From JALQTD01 sp036825655 (GTDB taxonomy: Bacteria > Bacteroidota > Bacteroidia > Flavobacteriales_D > Sanyastnellaceae), in NCBI GenBank assembly GCA_036825655.1, contig DAISXU010000087.1, positions 1 through 9,291 of the forward strand: a DNA stretch of 9,291 nt, written 5' to 3'. The translations under genes were made by a program, and so were the position numbers. Positions 1 to 5,902 of this stretch are shown piece after piece (positions within the stretch are counted from its first letter, which is position 1; every line of letters starts with the position of its first letter). The notes below the pieces were generated by a model. The model searched no databases. It saw only the letters and a list, made by a program, of their open reading frames with translations, and was not told where the DNA came from.

Positions 1-219
1 GCTGTAATTTTCTTTGGGTTAGGAGTGGCGGCTCTTACCCTTGGGTAGTGTAATAAATTCGACGAATGTGGTAACCTATTCGATGTGTGTCCGTATAGAG
101 TGATGAAAATTATCACTATGAAGCACTATCGGATTTACATTGATACGCTCAAGTTTGAGCAGATTTACATGCACCGTCATCGCTTCCAGCTGAACTCGTT
201 TGAATACTGTTTGAACTGA
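1..219 (+). pseudogene. Small lipoprotein gene, 5'-truncated by the window, with in-frame amber codon at the lipobox
   Basis: Frame 1 reads AVIFFGLGVAALTLG, then TAG (46-48), then CNKFDECGNLFDVC, and stays open to a TGA at 217-219. The hydrophobic stretch ending in LG, one codon, then CNK looks like a Bacteroidota lipoprotein signal peptide (L-x-G-S/A-C), with the residue before the acylated Cys replaced by a stop; TCG to TAG is one base change. The mature part would be about 56 residues, with Cys at its positions 1, 7 and 14 and a basic, aromatic C-terminal half. I recognise no family for it. GTG (85, 100) and ATG (103, 118) codons are possible restarts, the ATG at 103 giving 38 residues. 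The end lies 8 bases from the convergent lyase stop, as expected of a real gene end. Alternative: an unrelated membrane protein ends at 48 and the rest is chance. Confidence 0.42.
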
Positions 220-245
220 ATGCGTGTTCAGCCGAACAGTTCAGC
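189..245. terminator. Inverted repeats spanning two convergent stop codons
   Basis: GCTGAACT (189-196) is an 8-base inverted match to AGTTCAGC (238-245). TGAACTG (212-218) is a 7-base inverted match to CAGTTCA (237-243). A small GTTC-AGCC-GAAC hairpin sits at 226-237. The structures are mutually exclusive and straddle the stops of the + fragment (217-219) and the lyase (228-230). No U-tract follows on either strand, so a role in termination or 3'-end protection is only inferred from position. Confidence 0.22.
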
Positions 246-1094
246 AGAGATGCTCTGGGCTTGAGCCCAAGCCCGCTGATCTTTGACGGCCCAGACACCA
301 ATTGACTCCGCCCATTCTACCAGTTTTTCAGTTGGTAGATTGCCCACCAGCTCATCATTGGCCATCGGACAACCACCGATGCCACGAATGGCCCCATCGA
401 AACGCCGGCAGCCTGACTCAAAGGCTGCCTTTGTTTTTTCTGCCCATTCAAAAGGAGAGGCGTGCAAATGCGCGCCAATTTCTGTTTGTGGCAACGAGGG
501 CAGGAGGTCGGCAAATGCGTCTCGGATGGCTTTGGGCGAGGCGGTTCCTATGGTGTCACTGAGTGAAATCACTTCGATTCCTAGTTCTTCCACCAAACGA
601 TGTGCAACTTCCTGAAGCAGGGAGGGAGAATAGGCATCTCCGTAAGGATTGCCGAATCCCATGCTGGTGTAAACCACCACGCGTTTGTTCGCAGCCTTGG
701 CGATCTCGCAAATCGAATCCAATCTGTCCCAGGCTTCTTTCACTCCTGTGCCGGTGTTGCGGCGTTGAAACGTCTCACTCAAACTCAAGGGGAATCCGAT
801 GTCATCCACGGCTTGAACCGCGGCAGCATCCCGAGCTCCACGTGCGTTCGCTGCTATGACGAGCCACCTAGTGCTTCTGGATTTGAACCCCTCATCCACC
901 AATGATTGCAGAACTTCGCGGGTGTCTGCCATTTGCGGAATGGCTCGCGGAGAAACAAAACTTCCCATGTCCAGTGTTTCGAAACCCACATCTAGGAGGG
1001 CTTTGAAGTAGGCAATCTTGTCTGCAGTTTGGATGTGCGTTTTCCAGCCTTGAATGGCATCACGCGGGCACTCCACTAGGTGAAAGGAATCCAT
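228..1094 (-). CDS. Hydroxymethylglutaryl-CoA lyase (MvaB-type, DRE-TIM superfamily)
   Basis: The product (288 residues) should cleave HMG-CoA to acetyl-CoA and acetoacetate in the cytoplasm, the last step of leucine breakdown. It is a full-length single-domain TIM barrel. Visible active-site elements are ECPRD with R11 and D12 (equivalent to human R41/D42), SFVSP at 45-49, SLSDTIG with D180, H209 and H211 (metal-binding HxH), GGCPMA with C242 in the catalytic loop, and N252 in GNL. Two positions differ from human and classical bacterial enzymes: EVGPRD is shortened to ECPRD, and the Glu before SFVSP is Asp42. From memory both are normal for the Bacteroidota branch, so I expect an active enzyme. 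The ATG at 1094 is the only start that keeps strand 1, and a promoter box lies 4 bases upstream. No other leucine-pathway gene is in view, so it is probably transcribed alone. Homocitrate and isopropylmalate synthases are less likely because of the HMGL-type GGCP loop. Confidence 0.93.
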   Translation of the reverse strand: MDSFHLVECPRDAIQGWKTHIQTADKIAYFKALLDVGFETLDMGSFVSPRAIPQMADTREVLQSLVDEGFKSRSTRWLVIAANARGARDAAAVQAVDDIGFPLSLSETFQRRNTGTGVKEAWDRLDSICEIAKAANKRVVVYTSMGFGNPYGDAYSPSLLQEVAHRLVEELGIEVISLSDTIGTASPKAIRDAFADLLPSLPQTEIGAHLHASPFEWAEKTKAAFESGCRRFDGAIRGIGGCPMANDELVGNLPTEKLVEWAESIGVWAVKDQRAWAQAQSISAELFG

Positions 1095-1098
1095 GGCT

Positions 1099-1128
1099 TA
1101 AAGGTAATGGATGATTTGCGCCTTCAAA
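1099..1128 (-). promoter_or_regulatory. Bacteroidota-type promoter for HMG-CoA lyase
   Basis: On the minus strand TTTG (1128-1125) is followed after 18 bases by TACCTTTA (1106-1099), a 7/8 match to TAnnTTTG, and then by four bases (AGCC) and the ATG at 1094. The arrangement fits the TTTG/TAnnTTTG consensus of the Bacteroidota housekeeping sigma factor. Transcription would start at or next to the start codon. Confidence 0.45.
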
Positions 1129-1176
1129 CGAAACATTCATGAATCCCATGCCGTAAGCGGATGCACGAACCCTATT

Positions 1177-1184
1177 GAATTTTG
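1177..1184 (+). promoter_or_regulatory. -7 box of the small conserved protein gene
   Basis: GAATTTTG is a 7/8 match to TAnnTTTG and lies five bases (ACCTC) before the ATG at 1190. No TTTG is seen at the -33 distance. The box overlaps the alternative TTG start at 1175, which argues that translation begins at the ATG. Confidence 0.3.
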
Positions 1185-1189
1185 ACCTC

Positions 1190-1444
1190 ATGGATCTGCT
1201 CTCGTTCAACCGCCTTCCTCTAGATGAAAAAACGAACTACATGTGGGACCATGGCATTTGTCTGGCGCAGCGCATTGTTGAAAACCGTTACATCCTTTGC
1301 ATTTTTGAGTTGGAGGGGTTCTACGTTGAAGCCATCTATTCTCGCCGCAACAACCGCGTTAACGCCATCCTGCCCATCGCTGATGTTCCAGAATGGGAGG
1401 GCTACGTTGATCAAGTGATGAAGCAGTTGCTTCACTTGAATTGA
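1190..1444 (+). CDS. Small conserved Bacteroidota-type protein of unknown function, 84 residues
   Basis: The product is short, soluble and slightly acidic, with no signal peptide or membrane segment. It shows LPLDEKTNYMWDHG near the N terminus, then CIFELEGFYVEAIYSRRNNRV, which looks like a beta hairpin, and an amphipathic C-terminal helix (YVDQVMKQLLHL). The order LPL-x6-7-WxHG, then L-x-GFYVE-x-x-Y, is one I remember from a small Bacteroidota family without an assigned role; I cannot name it more exactly. The ATG at 1190 is preferred because a -7-like box sits just upstream and the residues match the expected family start. A TTG at 1175 would add five residues. An intrinsic terminator follows 25 bases after the stop, so it is a single-gene transcript. 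Its last 86 bases overlap the end of comEC on the other strand. Confidence 0.72.
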   Translation: MDLLSFNRLPLDEKTNYMWDHGICLAQRIVENRYILCIFELEGFYVEAIYSRRNNRVNAILPIADVPEWEGYVDQVMKQLLHLN

Positions 1445-3251
1445 ATTCGCGGCAATTCCATTGGATTTCGGGCACTTCGGTGCCCATTTTTTTTGGCCAA
1501 TGGCCTGTACGTTTCTCTCCCCATCGTTCCCAGTGCCATGATTCATCGGCGATGCTCAATTTGCCAAGACCGGTTTGATGATTCCAATCAAACGACCAAG
1601 CCCCTCCCTGGGACACACCCTTGATGGAGTGATGGGCCCCATCGTCGATTCGCCACCGCAACGTGCATCCCGACTCCCGCATGCAGGACGTGTCCTCAGC
1701 GGTGACCAGCACGTCGTTAATCCAGATCACAGGTTCTTTCGCTCGTTCCATAACCCAATCTGCTTTTCGCTCCTTCGGGTACGGAATCCAAGGGAATCCT
1801 CCCAGACATAGGGCTGCCAAAGCCCACCAAGTCCTCCTTTTTCGGTGAATCATTGCAACGAATAAACTCAAAGCACCCAGGCTCATCAAAAGCCACCGCA
1901 ATTCATCTCCTCGCTTGACAACCAGACAGATTTCATCCCAACTGGCCATCCAACGAACCGCATCCAAAAACCAATGGACCATAGGCTCTAACAAGGCGTG
2001 TATGTTGGTAGACGCCCAACTTCCACTGGGCGCTAACACCCACATCATAGTAAGCATTCCAATTACCGACACAACGGGTCCTGCCAGGACATTGACGGGA
2101 AGAAAAGCAAGCGGGAATTGCAGGAATGTAGGGGCAGTTAGTGCTGCAGTTGCGCTCTGTGCACCAGTTGGGACGGCGATGATTTGGAGCAGGCGATGGC
2201 GTGTAATCGAGCGCGCTGCCTCCATGCCTAAAGCAATCCCGATCACAGCAAGAAAACTGAGTTGTGTTCCTAGCTTCAGAAGAGTCAAAGGCTCCAACAG
2301 GGCCATTACCCATGCAGCCAAACACCACGCATGGGCCAATGGTAATCTTCGCCGCAGGCAGGCACTGATGAGCAGAAGGCTCCCCATGAACATGGCTCGC
2401 ATGGCGCTTTCTGATTGCCCGCATAGCCAGACGTAGCCCGCCAGAATGGGAATCCCAAATAAGGCCATCCACCGGAGTCCTTGGCGTTTCGACCGTGCAA
2501 ATAAAAAGGGCAAAAAACCTACCAACCCGACATGGTAGCCGCTTACAGCCAAGACATGTGCCAGGCCGATTTGAGAAAAGGCAACCCTATCCTCTGTTGA
2601 GAGCAGGCTTTTGTCTCCTGAGGTGATTCCCAAAAGGAATGCGCTAGATCGCTCCGAGAAATGGCTTGTCAGTCGCAAGCGCAGCGCAGCGCGAACTCCC
2701 TCCATCCAATCGGAACCCGTGGACGATTTCAGGTCACGGGCTTCCTCCCACGCCAACGGTCCCGCCACCCGCAACTTCCCAGCAATTCCACGTCGGCCAT
2801 AAAAACGCACTTCATCGAATGAATCCGTTGACCTCCATGGAATGCATGTTGCCCAAACCGTGAACGTGCCAACGCAATGGGGAGCGGCTCCACGGCCTTC
2901 TATTCGCATCCGTCGCATTTCGTTCCCACCGCTGCAAATCGCGTTTCCTGCCCAACCCCATGCAGTTGAAACGGGCAATTCACCGAATTCACATCGAAAA
3001 CATCCAACCCCGTTCCACTCGCCCCCTCGTCCTAGGCTCGCCCCTTGGTTCATCGATCCAAACCCAAGGCAAAATGCCAACGAACAAGCGCAGGAACTCC
3101 ACCTTTTCATGGCAGCAAAAATGGCAGCGACGGGGATGAAATATGCAGTCGGTAGTTCCACCTGCCAACCCCAGGCCATTCCTGCCAACAGAAACAAGAG
3201 CAAAGGCCAAAACGGACTCCGCAAAGAATAGGGCCAACGCGATGGGTACAT
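1359..3251 (-). CDS. comEC: ComEC/Rec2-type DNA uptake channel, without metallo-beta-lactamase domain
   Basis: This is a 630-residue inner-membrane protein that should carry single-stranded DNA into the cytoplasm during natural transformation. In order it shows: two hydrophobic segments (about 14-60), an extracytoplasmic DUF4131-like region rich in Cys and Trp (60-180), and the Competence domain (about 195-470). The domain contains HVLAVSGYHVGLV at 232-244 (family signature HLLAVSGLHVGL), SESAMRAMFMGSLLL near 280, and APTFLQFPLAFLPVNVLAGP near 373. The C-terminal 150 residues have no HxHxDH, so the nuclease-like domain of longer ComECs is absent, as in many Bacteroidota. Start: ATG at 3251; a TTG at 3257 would add two residues. 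It lies 64 bases after the glycosyltransferase gene on the same strand. The last 28 codons overlap the opposite 84-residue gene, and codons around 587-595 carry that gene's terminator, so the extreme C terminus is probably not conserved. Confidence 0.9.
   Translation of the reverse strand: MYPSRWPYSLRSPFWPLLLFLLAGMAWGWQVELPTAYFIPVAAIFAAMKRWSSCACSLAFCLGFGSMNQGASLGRGGEWNGVGCFRCEFGELPVSTAWGWAGNAICSGGNEMRRMRIEGRGAAPHCVGTFTVWATCIPWRSTDSFDEVRFYGRRGIAGKLRVAGPLAWEEARDLKSSTGSDWMEGVRAALRLRLTSHFSERSSAFLLGITSGDKSLLSTEDRVAFSQIGLAHVLAVSGYHVGLVGFLPFLFARSKRQGLRWMALFGIPILAGYVWLCGQSESAMRAMFMGSLLLISACLRRRLPLAHAWCLAAWVMALLEPLTLLKLGTQLSFLAVIGIALGMEAARSITRHRLLQIIAVPTGAQSATAALTAPTFLQFPLAFLPVNVLAGPVVSVIGMLTMMWVLAPSGSWASTNIHALLEPMVHWFLDAVRWMASWDEICLVVKRGDELRWLLMSLGALSLFVAMIHRKRRTWWALAALCLGGFPWIPYPKERKADWVMERAKEPVIWINDVLVTAEDTSCMRESGCTLRWRIDDGAHHSIKGVSQGGAWSFDWNHQTGLGKLSIADESWHWERWGEKRTGHWPKKMGTEVPEIQWNCREFNSSEATASSLDQRSPPILEHQRWAGWR
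1470..1494 (+). terminator. Intrinsic terminator with UUCG tetraloop
   Basis: GGGCAC (1470-1475), TTCG (1476-1479) and GTGCCC (1480-1485) form a perfect 6-bp stem with a stable UUCG loop. One A and eight T follow (1487-1494). It sits 25 bases after the stop of the 84-residue gene and would end that transcript. The T-run is only on the + side, so it acts in one direction. The same DNA is coding sequence for comEC on the minus strand. Confidence 0.85.
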
Positions 3252-3314
3252 GCACAAAGAATGGTAGCATGCTCCGGTTGTTGAGCTTGTTATTTACCCG
3301 TGCAAGGCGGCATT

Positions 3315-4400
3315 TTACAGGCGTTCCTCTGACGCTGGCTCAAAGGCGCTTGCCTCAAGCTCCGGATACGTCAGCCGCCTCTTGAAAAAGTAGTCCCATA
3401 GGATGCTCCTGCGGTACCAACCTGCGTAGTTGAGTGCACACAAAGGCCCCGCCAAGTGCCCAGATGCCAAGGCAGATTTTTCGGAATTTCGTTTGGTATA
3501 GTAGGAGGGAAAAGCCCTGTAGAATGAAACGTGCGCCCGAAAAACGGCGCTGAATAACTTCCCATTTCCCTCGAGCAAAAACTTCAGCGCAGCAATTCCA
3601 TCCAAGGTCATTCTCCGAATCAACATCCACAACCACGGCTTGCGGTGGTGGTTTTTCATCAACAGAAACAGGTTGTTGCGAAAGTTGAGGTACGTCTTGA
3701 AAGGATTGAGTTTTTGGAGTGTCCCCCCCCCGAGGTGGTAGACCAAACTTTGGCCGCAAACTCCGATTCGATGCCCCCGATTTTTCAACCGCCAGCACAA
3801 GTCGATCTCCTCCATGTGTGCAAAAAAGTCCTCATCCAAGCCACCGGCTCCAAACCAGGCCTCAGCTGACACAAAAAGCGCTGCACCGGAGGCCCAAAAG
3901 ACTTCCCGGTTGTCGTCGTACTGGCCGGCATCTGTCTCGAATACCTCAAAAATGCGTCCCGCACAGAACATGTATCCATCGCGGTCCATGAATCCTCCAG
4001 CGGCACCTGCGTACTCGAGCAAATCGGGGTCAGAATCGTTGCGCAACTTGGGTGCGCAGGCCGAGTAACCAGATTGCATCATGTCCATAACAGGAGGAAT
4101 CCAGCCAGGTGTTACGCGTACATCTGAGTTGAGCAGCACGAAGACATCGGCCTGCACGCGCTTTAGTCCCGCGTTGTACCCGCCGGCAAATCCCAAGTTT
4201 TCATCAAGTTGTACGATTTGAACCGATGAATGAGTGGCCTGCAGCCATGAAACAGAATCGTCTGTGCTCCCATTGTCAATCACGACCACTTGCGCTTCAG
4301 GACTGTGTTCGACCACAGAAGGAAGGTAGGTGCGCAAGTGATCCAGGCCATTCCAATTGAGGATGGCAACTGCAATCGACGGGGAGGGAGGAAGATTCAA
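3315..4400 (-). CDS. Family 2 glycosyltransferase (rhamnosyltransferase-like, WbbL type)
   Basis: The product is predicted to move a sugar from a nucleotide donor onto a cell-envelope glycan at the cytoplasmic membrane face. Numbered from the TTG start (361 residues), the GT-A fold begins with AVAILNWNG near 10-18. It continues with DNGSTDD (42-48), NLGFAGGYNAGL (68-79), LLNSDV with the metal-binding N-S-D (91-93), WASGAALF (169-176), GLDEDFFAHMEEIDLCWR (187-204, acceptor-side acidic motif) and YHLGGG (221-226). The tail from about 245 holds basic and aromatic helices that may touch the membrane. Start: TTG at 4400 lies 4 bases after the GWxTD stop and begins right at the fold. A GTG at 4457 would add 19 residues (380 in all) read out of frame through the conserved GWxTD tail, so I think it less likely. 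A G9 run encodes the three Gly of HLGGG. The sugar and acceptor cannot be told. Confidence 0.9.
   Translation of the reverse strand: MNLPPSPSIAVAILNWNGLDHLRTYLPSVVEHSPEAQVVVIDNGSTDDSVSWLQATHSSVQIVQLDENLGFAGGYNAGLKRVQADVFVLLNSDVRVTPGWIPPVMDMMQSGYSACAPKLRNDSDPDLLEYAGAAGGFMDRDGYMFCAGRIFEVFETDAGQYDDNREVFWASGAALFVSAEAWFGAGGLDEDFFAHMEEIDLCWRLKNRGHRIGVCGQSLVYHLGGGTLQKLNPFKTYLNFRNNLFLLMKNHHRKPWLWMLIRRMTLDGIAALKFLLEGNGKLFSAVFRAHVSFYRAFPSYYTKRNSEKSALASGHLAGPLCALNYAGWYRRSILWDYFFKRRLTYPELEASAFEPASEERL
3723..3731 (-). repeat. G9 homopolymer inside the glycosyltransferase gene
   Basis: Nine consecutive C on the + strand read as GGG GGG GGG in the coding strand, giving the three glycines of HLGGGT. The frame is intact as given. 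Tracts of this length are slippage-prone, and a one-base change would truncate the protein about two thirds of the way along. Confidence 0.8.
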
Positions 4401-4404
4401 AGTT

Positions 4405-5862
4405 TTAGCGAGGGTTGAAGAACAAATCTTCGGGTTCCTCCCGCGTGTAATTGTCACGGGGATTGGAACTGTTGATCTGCGATTCGGTTACGCGTAAACT
4501 GTTCTCTCGGTTACGCAAAACGGTGAGCCAATCTTGGTTTTGAATTTCACCGAGCATGTCACTGTGAAGCAAACGAAAGCACTCGGCCACCATGTGTGGA
4601 CTGAAGAAGAGAAAGCGCTTGTCGCTGAAATTGCCAGCGCGGTGGTAATGCCAAATCTCGTAAGGGTAATACTCCGTGTCGTTGTGCCGTTGAACCACGG
4701 TGTGAGGTGCGCCGTACTTCAAATAGATGTACCCCATTTCGCTATCCGCTCCATGGCCTTTGTAGCAAGCCCCCCATTCCTGATTGACGTAAGCAATGTC
4801 TTCGACGTACGCCTCATAGGCAGCTGCAGGGTTCTCGGGGGATTGCAACCGCCAAAACCGGTCCAAGAAACTCTGCATCGCAGGCACATCTGCTGTGGGT
4901 AAAACATCCCGAATCAGTCGCTGTTGATTCGGCGTGGCACGTGGCTGGTGATCTTGCACATGCCTCCATAACAACTCCCGGTCTGTCCAATCCAATGCGA
5001 ATGGCAACAATTCTCCGTTGTCCAAACCTGAATGCACTCGGGACAACGGAAGCCGCTCTCGGCAGAGTGGACCAGCCGTTTTGGATATGGCTTCCCAAAC
5101 AATGTAACGGGCCGCTTCGGCGTCTTTTCCCCAAGGACGAGTCTGAAAAACAGGGATGATTTGGCCTTTCAACTCCCTGTGATACAAGCGACTCCCTTGC
5201 AATTCCACTCCTTCCGCATCTTCGAGCCAATTCGCCAGGTAAATCAAGCTATCCGGGACGTGGTCAACGCCATACAACTCGAGGTAATAACGCAATTCTT
5301 CAGCGTCCAGGCTCACCCGAGCGCCGACAATAGGTAGCAGGTCGATCCCAGAATGTGCAAATGGTGAATCGTCTTCCGCCGGGCCAAAAGCCTCCACCAA
5401 CATCGGGGAAGAGAAATGAGGTACATCCAGCGCTGGCATCATGACATCGACGGAGGCGGAAGCGGGTTCTGATTCGGAGTTTGACCGAATTTCGACCGAA
5501 ATCCGCCCGTAACCAGGGTTACCAAGCAGTCGATCAACATGAAAGTGCGTTCCTGACAGGGCTTCAGCAGAGTCGGCATACCAAGGCCCAACGAGCCTCC
5601 GCTTTGAATAAGCCGAGATGGCACCATTTTGTTCTAAAATGCACGTGACTTCGCCTTCACTTTGCCATCCGCCATCCGATTCAGTCAGTGGCAACAAGGA
5701 CGCTGGAATCTCAAGTTGCACTTCGAGGTAGGGAGATGATTTGGTCTGAAATTGGAGTACATCCAATTGGATGGATGGTGTTTGGGCCACCAAAGGCATG
5801 ATCCAAAAAAACTGCACGACCGTGAGAAACAGACCAACGCAAGTGAATTTCCTTCCATTCAT
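4405..5862 (-). CDS. GWxTD-domain secreted/periplasmic protein, 485 residues
   Basis: A signal peptide is clear at residues 1-26 (hydrophobic GLFLTVVQFFW, cleavage likely after PLVA before QTP). Residues 30-145 look like a beta-sandwich and 180-300 are mixed. The GWxTD domain spans about 325-448: FLDRFWRLQSPENP (332-345), YIYLKYGAP (378-386), YPYEIWHYHRAGN (399-411), a short FLFFSP strand and LLHSDMLGEIQNQDW (431-445). The tail ends in FFNPR. The motif that names the family is altered: the usual GWxTDRG reads GADSEMG at 371-377. The function of GWxTD proteins is not established; they occur in Bacteroidota and relatives. A perfect -7 box lies 4 bases before the ATG at 5862, making this the first gene of the leftward GWxTD-glycosyltransferase-comEC cluster. 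It is divergent from the PKD gene, 40 bases away. Confidence 0.88.
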   Translation of the reverse strand: MNGRKFTCVGLFLTVVQFFWIMPLVAQTPSIQLDVLQFQTKSSPYLEVQLEIPASLLPLTESDGGWQSEGEVTCILEQNGAISAYSKRRLVGPWYADSAEALSGTHFHVDRLLGNPGYGRISVEIRSNSESEPASASVDVMMPALDVPHFSSPMLVEAFGPAEDDSPFAHSGIDLLPIVGARVSLDAEELRYYLELYGVDHVPDSLIYLANWLEDAEGVELQGSRLYHRELKGQIIPVFQTRPWGKDAEAARYIVWEAISKTAGPLCRERLPLSRVHSGLDNGELLPFALDWTDRELLWRHVQDHQPRATPNQQRLIRDVLPTADVPAMQSFLDRFWRLQSPENPAAAYEAYVEDIAYVNQEWGACYKGHGADSEMGYIYLKYGAPHTVVQRHNDTEYYPYEIWHYHRAGNFSDKRFLFFSPHMVAECFRLLHSDMLGEIQNQDWLTVLRNRENSLRVTESQINSSNPRDNYTREEPEDLFFNPR

Positions 5863-5866
5863 GCAA

Positions 5867-5874
5867 CAAAAGTA
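5867..5874 (-). promoter_or_regulatory. Perfect TAnnTTTG box before the GWxTD gene
   Basis: On the minus strand TACTTTTG (5874-5867) matches TAnnTTTG at every fixed position. TTGC and then the ATG at 5862 follow. No clear TTTG is found 18-20 bases further up. With only 40 bases between the two divergent genes, this box lies inside any leader of the PKD gene. Confidence 0.5.
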
Positions 5875-5902
5875 CCTGAAGCACTATAAATTGCCTGCAA
5901 TC

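Noticed and set aside
46..48. Reassigned TAG codon
   Set aside because: A single in-frame TAG cannot support recoding; absence of TAG among about eight stops is easily chance.
1470..1494. Bidirectional terminator
   Set aside because: On the minus strand the hairpin is preceded by A8 and followed by GAAATCC, with no U-run, and the comEC frame reads through it.
1611..1640. Metallo-beta-lactamase motif in the ComEC C terminus (AHHSIKG)
   Set aside because: Two adjacent His are not HxHxDH, and the expected downstream ligands are absent.
1915..2436. 173-codon open frame on + inside comEC
   Set aside because: It lies antisense to the comEC membrane domain, encodes no recognisable domain and has a composition typical of antisense frames of hydrophobic genes.
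1933..2472. 179-codon open frame on the minus strand, second frame of comEC
   Set aside because: It overlaps the well-supported Competence domain in another frame and has Cys/His/Ser-rich low-plausibility protein sequence.
2980..3250. Frameshift in the Cys/Trp-rich extracytoplasmic part of ComEC
   Set aside because: The region is unusual in composition, but the frame is continuous into the Competence domain and no other frame offers a better match.
2989..3270. 93-codon minus frame starting MLPFFVHVPIALALFF that looks like a membrane start
   Set aside because: It is the +1 frame over the comEC N terminus; the hydrophobicity comes from sharing the same DNA, and the ComEC frame continues into known motifs.
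5771..5902. Longer N terminus for the PKD protein
   Set aside because: The extra 44 residues run antisense through the GWxTD signal peptide and would bury the real signal peptide beginning at the ATG at 5903.
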